Made by a program: the position numbers and the translations under genes. A stretch of 64,000 nucleotides of DNA from Pyronema omphalodes (lineage: Eukaryota; Ascomycota; Pezizomycetes; Pezizales; Pyronemataceae): contig JAJJXM010000056.1 in assembly GCA_024516155.1 (NCBI GenBank), positions 372,001-436,000 on the forward strand, read 5' to 3'. The notes beneath the pieces were generated by a model that made no database searches, was not told where the DNA came from, and saw nothing but the letters and a program-made list of their open reading frames with translations. Below, one piece after another: positions 47,364 to 59,151 of this stretch (within the stretch, counting starts at the first letter, position 1; each line of letters opens with the position of its first letter).

Positions 47364-47742
47364 GAAGGGAGGGGGGAAGAGAGAAGGGAAGGGAGAAGGG
47401 AGGGGGGAAGAGAGGGGGGAAGAGAGGGGGGAAGAGAGGGGGGAAGAGAGGGGGGGAGAGGGAAGAGAGGGGGGAAGAGAGGGGGAAGAGAGGGGGGAAG
47501 AGAGGGGGGGGAAAGAAGGGGGAAAGAAGGGGGAAAGAAGGGGGGAAAGAAGGGGGAACGAAGGGGGAAAGAAGGGGGGAAAGAAGGGAAGAGAGGGGGG
47601 AAGAGAGGGGGGAAGAAGAGGGGGGAGAGAGGGGGGAAAGAGGGGGGAAAGAAGGGGGAAAGAAGGGGGAAGAGAAGGGGGAAGAGAGGGGGGAAGAGAG
47701 GGGGGGAAGGGAAGGGAGAAAGGGAAGGAGAAAGGGAAGGGA
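47364..47742. repeat. Polypurine tract (GGGGGGAAGAGA-like)
   Basis: Nearly 380 bases of almost pure purine on the plus strand, built from imperfect GGGGGAAGAGA and GGGGGAAAGAA units with very few interruptions. Mirror-type polypurine DNA can form triplex structure. Four overlapping long frames here are products of composition and were not called as genes. Confidence 0.9.
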
Positions 47743-48657
47743 TCAAGGGAAGGGAGAAAGGCAAGGGCATGTAGAGTTATCAAGACGAAGAGCAACTTTT
47801 TGCACTACTGGATTCATTTCAGCAAGTGAGTCGGTGAATAATAAATCAATATTCGATATGATACTAGCCATCAGTAATTTTCACGTGTAATAGAGATAAT
47901 TTTAAGAGATTTCTCTGGTTCGTTCGTTCATGTACGTGATACAATTTCATCATTTGGTATAAATCTCTAGATTCTGGCTTTTTCCTTCTTAACATCACAA
48001 ATCGCCCATTCTACAGTCCATAGGGTCAAATCTGGTTCTTATTTAGATATCTGGAAAGTAGATGATTATAAGACCTTTAAATCACCTTGGTTGAAGGCTC
48101 GGTATAGACCGCCAGAAAGGTAGTTGATTGGTCATGAAGTATCACGCCGTACAGTGTTTGTGGTAGCAACGGAGCAGGGGTAGATTCATAGTGATTTGGC
48201 TTATGGAGAAGTTTCAAGTAGGTGGTGTGTACTTCAGAGGAGCCATTGCAAATTTCACGCAACCTATCGCACATGTCAGGGGGTGCAAATCACCGGTGAC
48301 TGGGTAAATGCAAGGAGAGGTGAAGTTTGTAGCTTCAAGGAGTGAGTGGCTGGTTATCAAGGGTTGGATCGAAGGTAGTATGAGAGGTCTTTAAACCTTT
48401 AAGTTATGGGGATAAAATAGAAATGAGAAATCTGGAAGGTGCAGCAGCTGTGGAAGCTATGGCCTAGCCGCCTGTCATGAAGTTGGGCCAGAAACAGATT
48501 TGTCACTGACGTATCACTCGTACTCCAGACAGCAAGGCAATACATGACATATTCAAAAATAAACAATCTTGATTTTCCCATTCAAAAACTCTCGAAAACA
48601 AAAGCACCCGCTTCATTAGATCAAGTCCTGATTAATTAACACAACCTATGCGACATC
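47743..48657. other. Spacer downstream of orphan gene
   Basis: AT-rich; holds the presumed 3' UTR of the minus-strand orphan gene. No other gene recognised. Confidence 0.4.
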
Positions 48658-49397
48658 CTATCCCCAAATCCATACTCCAAGCTCCGAATCAACCCCCGCC
48701 ACCATCTCCGATGGTGCCATCCTCTGCGTCGCCACCACCGGAAAAAGCTCCGTTAACAGCGTCTGCACAGCTACCTTGAAGAACCCCTCGTACCCCTCCT
48801 CTTCCTCCTCCTCCCCAAAATCAACATCCAGTCCGCCAACCCATGGTATCGCTTTCATGCCGTTCTTCTCTTTCGAAACCTCTACCACCGACACTGCCGC
48901 CAACTCATCGGCTACTAGTACCATACTCCATTCCATACCCTGCGGTATGCTTCCTTCTTCCCTCATGTCGCTGACATAAAGTCTGATATCCTCCATGCTC
49001 GCTCCATCCAATGACGGGTCTTCAATCCAGATTATCTGGAAATCATGGACGACAGAGAGAATTCCAGTGCCATTTGAAGGGGTTAGCTGGGATGAAAGTA
49101 AAGCTGTGAAGTGTTGTTGAAACTGTGACCAGAGAGAGGGATTGGAATAGAAGGTCCGGAAAGCGAGGAAACCCCAGGGCCCATTAAGGTTGGAGGACTT
49201 AATAACTTGGACAAAGGGTGCGGGTGAGGTTGAGGGATGCGGGACGGGACGAAACCGGGGTTTTTGGCAGTGGGACATGGAGGAAAGATTGTGCAAAGTT
49301 ATGCGGAGACCCTGAGAGAGGTTAGATGTAAGTTATTGCAAATGGGATAAACCCTTACTTCAGTGGGAGTTATGGAGAGGTCTGTAAATTGCGTCAT
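48658..49397 (-). CDS. Orphan two-exon protein, 230 residues
   Basis: Exon 49397-49359 (MTQFTDLSITPTE) joins exon 49311-48658 across a 47-base intron with donor GTAAGG and acceptor CTCTCAG. The mature frame opens MTQFTDLSITPTEGLRITLH and stays open to a TAG at 48658. The middle is mixed alpha/beta in character (WGFLAFRTFYSNPSLWSQF, GILSVVHDFQIIWIEDP), with an acidic run (FGEEEEEEGYEGFF) near residues 180-195. No signal peptide or membrane span. I recognise no family. Good splice sites and protein-like composition make a real gene likely. It lies between two inverted retroelement-like ends, though nothing ties it to them. Confidence 0.65.
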
Positions 49398-51219
49398 CTT
49401 GAAGCAGAGATTGATATATATTGACTATTTCTTTGAGTGTGCCGGATGAATGAAAGGAATGTAATTGCCAGTCAAGCTTGTGCGTTACTGACGCTTACGA
49501 GTGATGAAATATGAATACGTGATATCTGCAGCCAGGCAGGTATTTGTAGGGTTTCGAAAAGCTGAGGGAGTGTTGAGTTATATTCCAAAAAGTTTTCGAA
49601 AAAAAATCAACGGTTTAGGCGTCCATTGAACAGCGGAGTGCAGCGTGTTTTGATGTTTTGAAAGATATTATTCTAAATTGCGCCTTCATCATGACTGTTT
49701 AAATTATCAAACGACACCCGCTGTACTATTTACCAGCGCTTTATTATAGCTCATTATAATAAATGTATATGTCGAATTTTGGCAGCCTAGGCTGCCGGCC
49801 TTGAAAGGCGGTCTCATGGGCGTTTGATAAACAATGTACAATTGCGTCGATCCACAATTGATCAACAGGGGGAAACAATGGGCTATCATGATACAAAGCC
49901 GTTGACAAGGACTGGCAAAGTAGCGATGTTACTACAGAATGCACGCTGCAATTTCGCTTTTAATCTGGTCCAAGCCCAAAACATGCGCATTCTAGCGCTT
50001 AAATGCAAGGGCTTCGGCAAGGTAGTACCGGCAGCCGCGCGCGAAGATTACACCCGCCATGCGCTCAATATCAATATCTACATACTGCATTTCGATCTGT
50101 GTTGGCCCGATAGTTTGGTGCTAAGATCTATCATTCTCGCGAGGGAATTTAGAGGGAAGAGTTTTGGATTTAGGCCAAAAATAAATAGTGCATTTGTGGA
50201 TCGCGAGATGAACAGGATAAGCGCCATGCCATAGGTTATGATGAAGGTTATGAATCAGTTTTATTTATTTTTTTCCCCTTGAGATTTCCAATGGTGTCAT
50301 CTGTGATGTCGCATACATCGAGGAAATTGTTGTCAACAGAGATGGTGATTTACTGAGGCATGTGCGGGACAGTGCACCAAGAATCATAAACATAAATTCT
50401 ATCTGGGAAGTTGTGGGATCTTTTATTTAGGAAGGGCGAAAATATCTGTTAAGAAATGTAGGTGTAACTTGGTAAGGAGGAAGAAATGTTTTTTACAGGA
50501 TTATGATATGGATTTCGTTTTCATCAATTTTACGTTATTGAATCGTAGATTAATCGTGGACGATCCTTTTGGAAATTAAAGCCGTCGCATTAATTTTCAC
50601 AACGCTGCCTCTTTTATGTCAAAGGGAATTATAAGTTGAGACTTTATAACGATGATGGCACAACCCTGGCATAGCCCCTCCGGTTGCGTAAAACTTTTGG
50701 TAGGGGAGGATTAAAAAATATGCAGTTTGTATGGGGAGCATGTACCACAGGGTTGCACGTTTGCTTAAAAGGGCTTTGCCGACGTCTGATAGGCTGCAAG
50801 GGGCTATCATGGTCGAGAAAAGTAGGGTTGAACATAATTGCGCTGTGATTGTTCCAGAAGACATTTGGCGCAACGACTGTATTTCAGTGTTGGTCTCTGG
50901 CGACTCAGGTGGGATGCAAACTGGCGAACCTCTATGGCAAAGGTTAAATGTCAGTTGTTGAGTAAATGCAATAAAGTAGCCTGCATTGTAAGAATCTGCC
51001 CGTGTATGGACTGTCGTCATGATTCGGATCACTGCATGTCTTATACATTCGAATTTCCCCTCTCAGAGGCCATGACGTCATAAATGTTGAAGAAATGTGC
51101 AACTGAGAAAAATGGCGGATCTAGATCGACCGAGTTCTACCAAAAGCATTCAAGCCGGATGTCAAAGGGTGCAGTATTGACTTTAACAGGTAGAAGTAGA
51201 GACTCGAGAGTTAGAGGTG
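49398..51219. other. Spacer with no supported gene
   Basis: Short frames on both strands (for example around 49824-50234 and 50619-51032) show no family resemblance or splice-supported extension. Some may be decayed mobile DNA. Nothing further is supported. Confidence 0.35.
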
Positions 51220-52005
51220 CAGTTGACTGGAATGACACCTGGAAAGGCACTTGTACGGAGTAGCTCACTATGTACATCCAGGAGCTTTAGTCACTTGATT
51301 ACATACTCGGAGCTCAACACTCAGGCTGTGCATACATATGTAGGCACATTACCATCAGGCACCATATTAGCACGAATTGAGGTCTCTTGGAATCTTATAC
51401 GGTAGCAATATCGTCCAGAGAATTTGAATGTGAAAGCCTATGGATCAGACCATGCTATACCTTATCTACTCGACATCAAGACCTCGTTGCATGTTTAGAA
51501 AATGGAGACCCCTAGCTAAAACCTTTTTTTCAACTACATATTTCTGTCCTACAGATCTAGGATGATGCAATGTAAATCCTGCCCATTTGAGCATCTTCGC
51601 CTTTTGATACAACGGCAGGATCCGCCATCAAAGGCTGAAAGTTCCTGGGAAGTTACTAGCATGAGGAAGAGAGGAAGCGGATGGCATGAGAATTATCAAA
51701 CGAGAGGGCAGATGACGAGTCAAAATACCACAGGCTATGAAGAGGGCATGGTGGTGGATGCTGGGGTAGGTGACCAGGATATGACAGGACAAGGGGGAGA
51801 CTGAGGAAGTCCTCTTTCTCAATTCTCTTGTTTTTCTCATTGTATTTCTTTTTTCATACCTTGTTTGACAGGTTATATGGGTCTAGGAGATTGGGAGGCT
51901 TCATTAGGTGGTTTAGATCACGAGGGCGGGATTCGGATATTGTTTTAGTCCTGCATGGGCCTTTTAGGTCTCAGTCAGCGTATGATTCAATAAATAAATA
52001 AATAA
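51220..52005 (+). mobile_element. Possible truncated non-LTR retroelement (LINE) 3' portion
   Basis: The right end is GCGTATGATTCAATAAATAAATAAATAAG: a 3' sequence shared in inverted orientation with 46866-46930, then an AATA-repeat tail. Upstream, around 51310-51400, a frame reading YVGTLPSGTILARIEVSWNL weakly resembles the RNase H segment of Tad1-type LINE polyproteins (pattern YxGxxxxxTVYAAEL). The left boundary is arbitrary, and the frame is broken by stops, consistent with a decayed copy. Confidence 0.35.
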
Positions 52006-52165
52006 GTCACTAGGATCACTCAATAACGACTGAAATCATGTCTGGAAAGGCCAAGTTAAATATTTATTCATATATCCAAATCTCAATCCTTTTGTCCCAA
52101 CGCTAAGAATAGTGTAAAGAAAATTCCCCAAAACAGTAGAAAAATGCAAGAAATTAGACCCCACT

Positions 52166-53335
52166 TTACCCCCTATTCTGGCCCTCCTCACCTGGGCAAA
52201 TCATCTCCACGCCCAATTCCCATAACTTGTATCTCTTTTGTGTGCAATGATACATGGTGTACCCGTTCAAATATGTATTGAAAGCCCTCAGTAATTCTGG
52301 GCATTTGCTCAACGTCTGTCTAACATCCCTAGCCAATTGGCCCTGCCTTGTTCCGGTTTGGATTAATACATCCACTGGGTGCATGTTGTTCGCTTTTGCT
52401 AACACCATGAAGAAAGTATTCTTCTCAGTTCCGATAACACTCTCCTTGTAGAAGGACAAGATGTCGTTGATCATATCCGTCAACTCAATGATGTCTGGGA
52501 TTGTCGGTAAATAGATCTCCAAGTACTTGTCTTCCGGAAACTCCGTAGCTGGGAAAATCATATGAGCGAATGTCTCACTATTTCCGGATTTTAAGCGGAG
52601 GAATCTGGGGAATCGTGTGCAAGAGGAGCTGCATTTGACACCATCTGGGAATTGTGCCTCCAGAAGACACCCGAGGTAATAATCTACCGTCGATTTCATG
52701 ACCATCCCACATCCAATGGGTCCAAAAAACTTTGGTGCGTCATTAGTGACGAGACGTTGGAAATGTTGTAGAGAAGGATGTTGATCGGAAATATCACTGT
52801 TACTTCCTAATCTGGACACGAACGTACGAAGATAGGGAACCATTGAATCGGGATCCCTTTCGCAAAGGTCGTCAATGAAAAGAAGGAGGGTGATGTATGT
52901 GCCGATGAAGACTCTAAACTCAAATGAGTGAATGCAGTAGCACATCTCGGTGGCCGCAGTGGTGTAGAGAAGCATCTTTTCGATATGTCTGATGTACTTT
53001 TCGGGAAGGTTCTCAGCGGTAAAAACATCGAGGAGCGCAGATTCAAGTTCCCTATTGCGAGGGATTGCAGGTGCTGTGAGGTCGAAGTCCATGGATGCAA
53101 GGAACTGACGGAGAAGATTTCCATCGATATCAAGGCCTAGTGGGCGATTTGGACTGGGGATGATCTCGGGCTGTAGTGCAGTGATTTCAGCACGCTCTGG
53201 AGGAGGAGAGGGAGGAGGAGATATAGAATTCGGTATAGAGGATGCAAAAAGGCTAGGATAGAGGTTTCTAAAGATCTTGTCTACCCGTGTGATTCCAGAG
53301 ACAACTTGGGAGAAAGCTGATGGTAAAGGATTCAT
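52166..53335 (-). CDS. Terpene synthase of the trichodiene synthase (Tri5) family
   Basis: An intronless 389-codon frame. The class I terpene cyclase metal sites are present: aspartate-rich D155-D156-L-C-E159 within LLLFIDDLCERD, and the NSE triad N290-D-I-L-S294-F-Y-K-E298. A C-terminal R368-Y369 pair matches the Arg-Tyr that senses diphosphate in Tri5. The overall length (about 375-390) and NDILSFYKE context resemble the Tri5/longiborneol synthase group. It would cyclise a prenyl diphosphate, most likely farnesyl diphosphate, to a sesquiterpene; the product cannot be predicted. All metal-binding residues are intact and the frame is open, so the gene looks functional. A TATA-like box lies about 105 bases upstream. 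The nearest plausible partner is the P450 at 59152. The N-terminal 60 residues are Pro-rich and variable. Confidence 0.85.
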   Translation of the reverse strand: MNPLPSAFSQVVSGITRVDKIFRNLYPSLFASSIPNSISPPPSPPPERAEITALQPEIIPSPNRPLGLDIDGNLLRQFLASMDFDLTAPAIPRNRELESALLDVFTAENLPEKYIRHIEKMLLYTTAATEMCYCIHSFEFRVFIGTYITLLLFIDDLCERDPDSMVPYLRTFVSRLGSNSDISDQHPSLQHFQRLVTNDAPKFFGPIGCGMVMKSTVDYYLGCLLEAQFPDGVKCSSSCTRFPRFLRLKSGNSETFAHMIFPATEFPEDKYLEIYLPTIPDIIELTDMINDILSFYKESVIGTEKNTFFMVLAKANNMHPVDVLIQTGTRQGQLARDVRQTLSKCPELLRAFNTYLNGYTMYHCTQKRYKLWELGVEMICPGEEGQNRG

Positions 53336-53970
53336 TTTGCTCTGGTTAATTCTTTGGTTTTTGATCTGATTGTTGCTTTGGATATTGTGTTGAATGATTT
53401 GGTTTCTTTCGGATGGGAGTTCGGAACGAATGGGATGCCTTTATACAAAATCTTAACTCCTTAATGGTAAGTTATATGAACCCTCCTGTAGTAAGTGATG
53501 TTAGAGCTAAATTCCAAGGACATATTCTGTAACGGTTTAGAACCACCAACAAACGCCACAAGCTCGGCAGTTCCCAAATTCTTCACGTATATAATTGTGT
53601 CTCGCTCCATGCAAAGTGCATCATTCACTCTCGAATGTGCAATTATTCTCGTGACATTAGTTTAGTCCATATATCAACCCCCCTGTTGAAATAATTCTCC
53701 TTCTTTTTGTTTAACAAAATATCGTTGGGTGTCGTGGGACTCAAGCTAGCATCAAGTGGAGTAGTGATGGCGAACATGCACTCCGAAGTGATTGGTATGC
53801 ACTGTAGAGGCCTGTGATTCACACTTTGGTTCCGCGGATGGATACCCCACGTAGAGTGCCCACTGGGAATGCTCCCATTGTGAGGGTATATCTTTAATTT
53901 ACTAAACCTATACGAGAATACTTCGCTGACGTGAATACCTAGGACATGGTGCATAAAGTTGGCGACGAAG
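53336..53970. other. Promoter region of the terpene synthase and spacer
   Basis: Holds the TATA-like box listed separately. The remainder shows no recognised gene. Confidence 0.4.
53440..53445 (-). promoter_or_regulatory. TATA box of the terpene synthase
   Basis: On the minus strand TTTGTATAAAGGC lies about 105 bases before the ATG at 53335, a normal distance for a fungal promoter with a short leader. Confidence 0.5.
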
Positions 53971-54375
53971 ATGCTCGTTAATAGAGGTTCTAACGGGACC
54001 GTTGTCCCTTACACCATCGAATATTACAAGGTTTGTTTACTTGCACTTTGTCTGACTGTCGATATTGAGCGATAGAACGCCAGAATGCCCAAAGCTAAAT
54101 CATGGCACTGTGTTTTCGCCCCTCGCATATCCTCGAACTTTATCACCCTGCATCACTCAACCCAGTTAATTTTACAGAGCACAAACATCATAATGCCGCA
54201 AGGAGCACACAAACACGTCGTTAAAGATGCGGATATTTTTATGTGTGGTTACAGGGTTGTTGAAGCGATATTATTTGGGTATGCTCTATACCGAGTGATA
54301 TCAATAGGACCAGGAACACCAACACCAGAAATTTCTATCCAATGGGATAACTCAATACCCCTAGTGCTAATTTGA
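53971..54375 (+). CDS. Possible small two-exon gene, 119 residues
   Basis: Exons 53971-54030 (MLVNRGSNGTVVPYTIEYYK) and 54076-54375 can be joined across a 45-base intron with GTTTGT donor, CTGAC branch and TAG acceptor, giving an open frame ending in SIPLVLI. No family is recognised. The donor is weak, so this is tentative. Confidence 0.2.
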
Positions 54376-55376
54376 GAGATTTTATTGGGATTATGGAGGA
54401 CTAGGGAACAAAGCATCTCATTTCCAGCTCGGTGAGGTCTGCTGAGGGGCTCGTAAAGTTCTTACAAAAAAGGATTGATATAAGTCTTGTGACGTTGAGA
54501 GAGGCCTATGTAGCCAATAGACAGGTTCGAGCGAAGCCAATCGAGCGTTTAATATGCCTGTGTGTAATTGTTTATGAAGATGCGCTAATGACCGGTCTTC
54601 CTGACTCTGGACTTTCGAGAGTCACAGGTCCAAAAATTGCAACATCTTAATGCACCTCTAACACGTGGATGAAATATCTAGTGTATTATTTGTGTTCAAT
54701 GTTAGATACATTGCTTCAGGTTTTATGGCTTTTCTCTCAGGAACGCTTTGGTATGGCTTTGCAGATAGCTTACATGCATACATGCTAGAATAACCGCTCA
54801 AACCCCGACCGGCTCAATTCGGCTCACGCGAATTGCCTACCACTTGCTATGCATAACTTATTCCAATTGTTTTTATCGAGTATCGTAAGTTAGGTATCAA
54901 TTCTGTCATCATTATATGACAGTTGAGAAATTTATGGTTATATACCACATATTCAATTATCACCACCACCACTATCATGATTGTCTGTCATCATATTCTG
55001 TTTACAACGGCAACATTACAGACCTACAATCCACTGTAGAGAGGCCTAATATTTCAAGGATTTTACTTAAATATCGGAGCCTTCCATGCTATCGGGGTAA
55101 TTGTTTCCATGTGCGTGTCAGAGTTTGAAACTCTAGAGATTAACAGCGCCTTCTCCACCAAAACTGGACCATTTACTATGTTTTTATCCAAATTCCCTTC
55201 CTGCTTTTAGAAATTATTTGATTATCCAGTTTTGTGGTAGAATCTTGGCTTCTCATCATCACCTAAATCTTACAAGCGCTCATGAAGAATTCCGAGAGAT
55301 CATTCTGAAGTTTTTGAGACACTTGCGCGACTCTACATAGAGCATAGAGTATATTGTGAATTGTAGGAAACAATAG

Positions 55377-55393
55377 CCCCCCCCCCCCCCCCC
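55377..55393. repeat. 17-base C homopolymer
   Basis: A pure C run within AT-rich spacer; like the other G/C runs in the window it is an assembly risk point. Confidence 0.9.
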
Positions 55394-56550
55394 ATGCATG
55401 ATACATTAAATAGAGTTCTGGTACCATAATTCTTAAACGTTAGGAATATGTAATACGCTTGGTAAAATTCACAAAGAATAGGAGGGTGGAGGTTTAATTT
55501 GACATTAGCTATTGATATCGAACTTCACCTCAGAAAAGATATTCCCCCGAATTCGGAGATATTTCCCTACAGCTCTACCGCGCTATACGTGGTGCTTTGC
55601 CACACGCCACACGCCCACACTTACACTTAATCCTTCAGTTGACGACTAGGCCCCTAGAATGCTTGGAAAACACATGTATATAGACGCGCCGACTGTGGCC
55701 TCACCAAGTTTTTGCGGACTCTTCAGACTTTCGCATGATTATAAGCAAAGATTTTCCTTAAATTATTCCAATCAGATAGTTGTAATAGTTACTAGCGAAA
55801 TTCTTAGTAGAATATTCCTATAATTTATCGACTCATGTACGGTGGTAGAACGTTATCGAAGCGAATGCGTTCCTTAATTTCTCAATTTGCACTTTCTAAT
55901 CAAAGCAGCACAGAACTCCGCTTCTCTTTGATTATCTTTCTGCTGCTTATTGGAACCTTCCGCACTGCAGCTGGAACATCTGTAACGCGCGTTGTGAGAT
56001 CGATCCCTTCGCGGCAACGGGACTTGGCCCTGTCGAGGTGCGGCGTAGACAAGATGAGCTAGCCCATATTGAGCACTAGCCATTCTCCGAATTCCGACTG
56101 AGGCTCAGATTAGACGTCTGGAACTTGACGACTTCCGTAGATGTTCCTGAGTCGGGTTCCCTTATTCAAACCCCTGATTTGGGGCGCTGAGTTCCGGAGG
56201 TCCAATCTCAACGTCAATCGGCGTGCGAGTGATATCGGTGGCTGAACTTTAGTCTCACTCCTTACCCATATACATGCTCTTAACACTACAATATGACTTA
56301 CCCTTCCAGCAATATTTTGCCGAACCAGGTAGATTCGAGAACCTCTAACCACGCCCGCTAAAAGCAATGATATTATGTTGGAATTGAAAACTTTTATTCC
56401 TCTATGCAGTGTCGAATATTTTACTATTGCACAAACCCGGGAAAGCTAAGCGCAACTCTACACGAAAGCTTATTGCAAATCAAAAGCCTGATAACATGTA
56501 TGTATTGTTAGGAAACTGTAGGATGCATAGGGATACATAGTGGTAATACG

Positions 56551-56655
56551 ACGCATGAAACTTGGGAGGTCACATTTGCAGATCTGCAGAGTACGGTACT
56601 ATGCAACGCATGAAGACTTGGCAGGTCACATTTGCATGTCTGTAGAGTACAACAC
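56551..56655. repeat. Tandem duplication, two 55-bp units
   Basis: Both units start ACGCATGAA and share GGTCACATTTGCA and GTAGAGTAC/GCAGAGTAC segments with about 80% identity. No coding or regulatory role is visible. Confidence 0.75.
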
Positions 56656-59004
56656 ATCGTACTCTATTTTGAAAAAGAATTTCTTCAGTAAAGATCCATC
56701 AGACTGTTGATGGCTGGCAATATATGTTTTTTCATTGCTCGGATACAAAGGTAAGTCCGACGCCCACTGCGTCAGACTTTTGACTGTCCATACAACTGCA
56801 AATGCCAAGACAAATCACTAACATGAACCACCAAATATTTTTTAATGATTATAGTTAAATTAGGCTATCACAGGGCTGATAAACCCCAACTCTTTCTCAG
56901 GAAACCTCTGGAATTGTGGTTGCTCTATTGATACGTCCGAATATTATGGGTGCGCCGTACTTGATGCACCCTCCGAGCATCACATGATGTAAGTGCATTT
57001 TGTCGAGGGGATCTCAAGATATTTCAATGGATTGTGCTGTTGAGACTCAAGAGTCTAGACCTGAATATTTGACAGGGTGAACCAAATGAACACCGGCCGC
57101 CATGACAATATAAACACTTGACGAGTCACAATTTCCAATACATAATCGATATCTTGCAAAATTTCGGCGCTTAAAGCTGAAGTCGTGTGATAGGAAAGTT
57201 TTCCTTCGTACGACTGAAAAGTTGGATGACAAAACAAACCCGTAGCTTCAAGTCATTGCTGTTCGACTGGCGAGCACAGGTCAGCCCACTTTGTCGTCAT
57301 GCCTGTATTTGATGGGTGCGATTCAAACCAATCGCGCCAACGAAATCACGGTAGTTCCGTTTCACAACCTTTCAACCCCGCGCGGATACGAGGCGATATT
57401 CCACCGGAGATTTATCTCACAGAAACATCTGACATGGCGGGAAGTCGTAAATACATGGACCAACTTTAGACAACAAATTAGTGTACGATTGTATGTGAAT
57501 GATTGATTTGGTTGGTTCAGAATGCTATGCAACCAGTGGTGTGCCGTATTGTCGAATGCGCAACTATGTACTCTACGTAATCGTTACACCGCGCGGTATA
57601 AGCGCATCAACGATTAGCGCATACAAGATCCGCTTAATTGCGGTGAGCCCTATGAAATTTTCAAATTGTCACGCGGAAGGCTTCCTACAGCTAACTGTCA
57701 AGCTCGAGTAATTATTGGTCATCGTGATAGTTGTATAGAGGCGACCCTTTTGTTTTGTTTTGTTTTTTTTTTCTTTTTTAGAACTTTGCCGTCAAGCAAA
57801 CCCAGGCTTCATTCAGTTTAGGTGTCGCAGCAAAATTCTAGCAAACAGTTTTACCTGATTCAATAACATGCACCATTTCACCGGAATGAGTTTCTCATCA
57901 CCTCTTCGCATAAAATCTGCACACAGTTATACTCCTCCTACACCAAACGCTACTTGTAGATACTTATTTCCCGCCTCAATTATCATGGTTAACTAATTGA
58001 CTACTAATGTGATTCATGATTCCTATAATATGGGTAATTTCCGATCGACGGTATGCCACAACAAACTCTGAGGCATGACATCCAACAGAGTAGGTGGTGT
58101 GGGGTAGGCACAGTTGACTTATAAGCCCTCATGTCATCAGCTGTTAGACGGTACGAGCCGCTGCGTGCAATTAATGTGCGTTTAATGTGCATACGCCTAC
58201 CGTCTACCCATACCGTCGATTCGGTATGATTTTGAGTATTCAAAGTGCAGTTTTGGGGATTCTTAACCTTTGATACACTAGGTTTTTACGGCGATGTGTG
58301 GGAAATCGGGCGGCTGGCGGCTGTCTCGTGTTTTCCAAGCGGCTAGTGGCACGGTACTCTAAGCGGGTCCGTCTTGGCCAAGACAAGTTTTGGAAGTTTA
58401 TGTACTGCGGCGTGACTCCCATCACTGGGAGCTTCAATCCTTAATACGCAATACATCAAAGTCCAAACAATATTCCAAGATACCCAGCCAAATTTTGGAG
58501 AACTTTTCCATACGGATGAATTTGACGCGCTACTGCACTATGCACAAATATACCGTGCGCTCCGAGCGTGAAATGCACTTTCGCATACGCAGCGCGGCTG
58601 AGTGGATTAAGCGATTAAGCGCAATAATCGTTAAAACCAAGTATGATATTACGGAAGTGATACAGGAGCTAGTCATATGATAAGTCAAATTAAACACAAC
58701 AATTGCGCCACGAAATACCCCGCATCATTGTGTGTCAGACCAAGCGAAAAATTCTCTATGGTGCCATAACCTTAGATGACATGCATTCTTGTGTACAGAA
58801 GCATACCGATTGGAAAGCAAGCAGCAAATTGCCACGGACTTGGGCAGCCTGTGTAATTTCGGTCTCTCGAGTCTAGAAATTTTTGCACCCACCAGGCCAG
58901 ACTGTTATCAAATTGATTCATTGTGCTGTTTTCTGAAGAAAAATGCACCCACTTTTGAGTCCCGATTGAAATCATATGTGCCATGGCTAGTTGCAGAACC
59001 CGGG

Positions 59005-59010
59005 TATATA
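59005..59010 (+). promoter_or_regulatory. TATA box of the P450
   Basis: GGGTATATAGATGG lies about 145 bases upstream of the preferred P450 ATG at 59152. Its position supports that start over an in-frame ATG at 58789, which would be upstream of the TATA box. Confidence 0.45.
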
Positions 59011-59151
59011 GATGGCACGCAGTGCTTTTTGTTTTGGGCCGGCAGCTTCAAAGTTCATCCCAATCCTATCCAAGAGAAAACACGAAAGTCACTCCAACTC
59101 TACCCCCACAAAATCTTTTTTTTCAACCCGTCTTCTGCGGTGTTTACTACA

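Larger units (their letters stand above)
54376..59004. other. Long spacer between terpene synthase and P450
   Basis: About 4.6 kb with only short frames. It includes a 17-base C run (55377-55393), a 55-bp tandem duplication (56551-56655), and a short inverted repeat TAGACGGTA/TACCGTCTA near 58145-58205. Fragments of decayed cluster genes were looked for (P450, transporter, transferase motifs) and none recognised. Confidence 0.4.

Noticed and set aside
47242..47829. Four overlapping 140-195 codon frames rich in Gly/Lys/Glu or Pro/Ser/Leu
   Set aside because: All derive from the polypurine tract; composition alone keeps the frames open.
49744..50835. Possible duplicated segment (minus-strand frames near 49744 and 50644 sharing HDSPL)
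   Set aside because: Nucleotide similarity is limited to about ten bases (GGGCTATCATG) and does not extend.
54432..58680. Several 60-100 codon frames between the terpene synthase and P450
   Set aside because: No recognised motifs, weak start contexts and no joinable exons; not enough to call genes or pseudogenes.
58789..59151. In-frame N-terminal extension of the P450 from an ATG at 58789
   Set aside because: The TATA box at 59005 lies within it, and the membrane anchor expected at a P450 N terminus comes just after the ATG at 59152.
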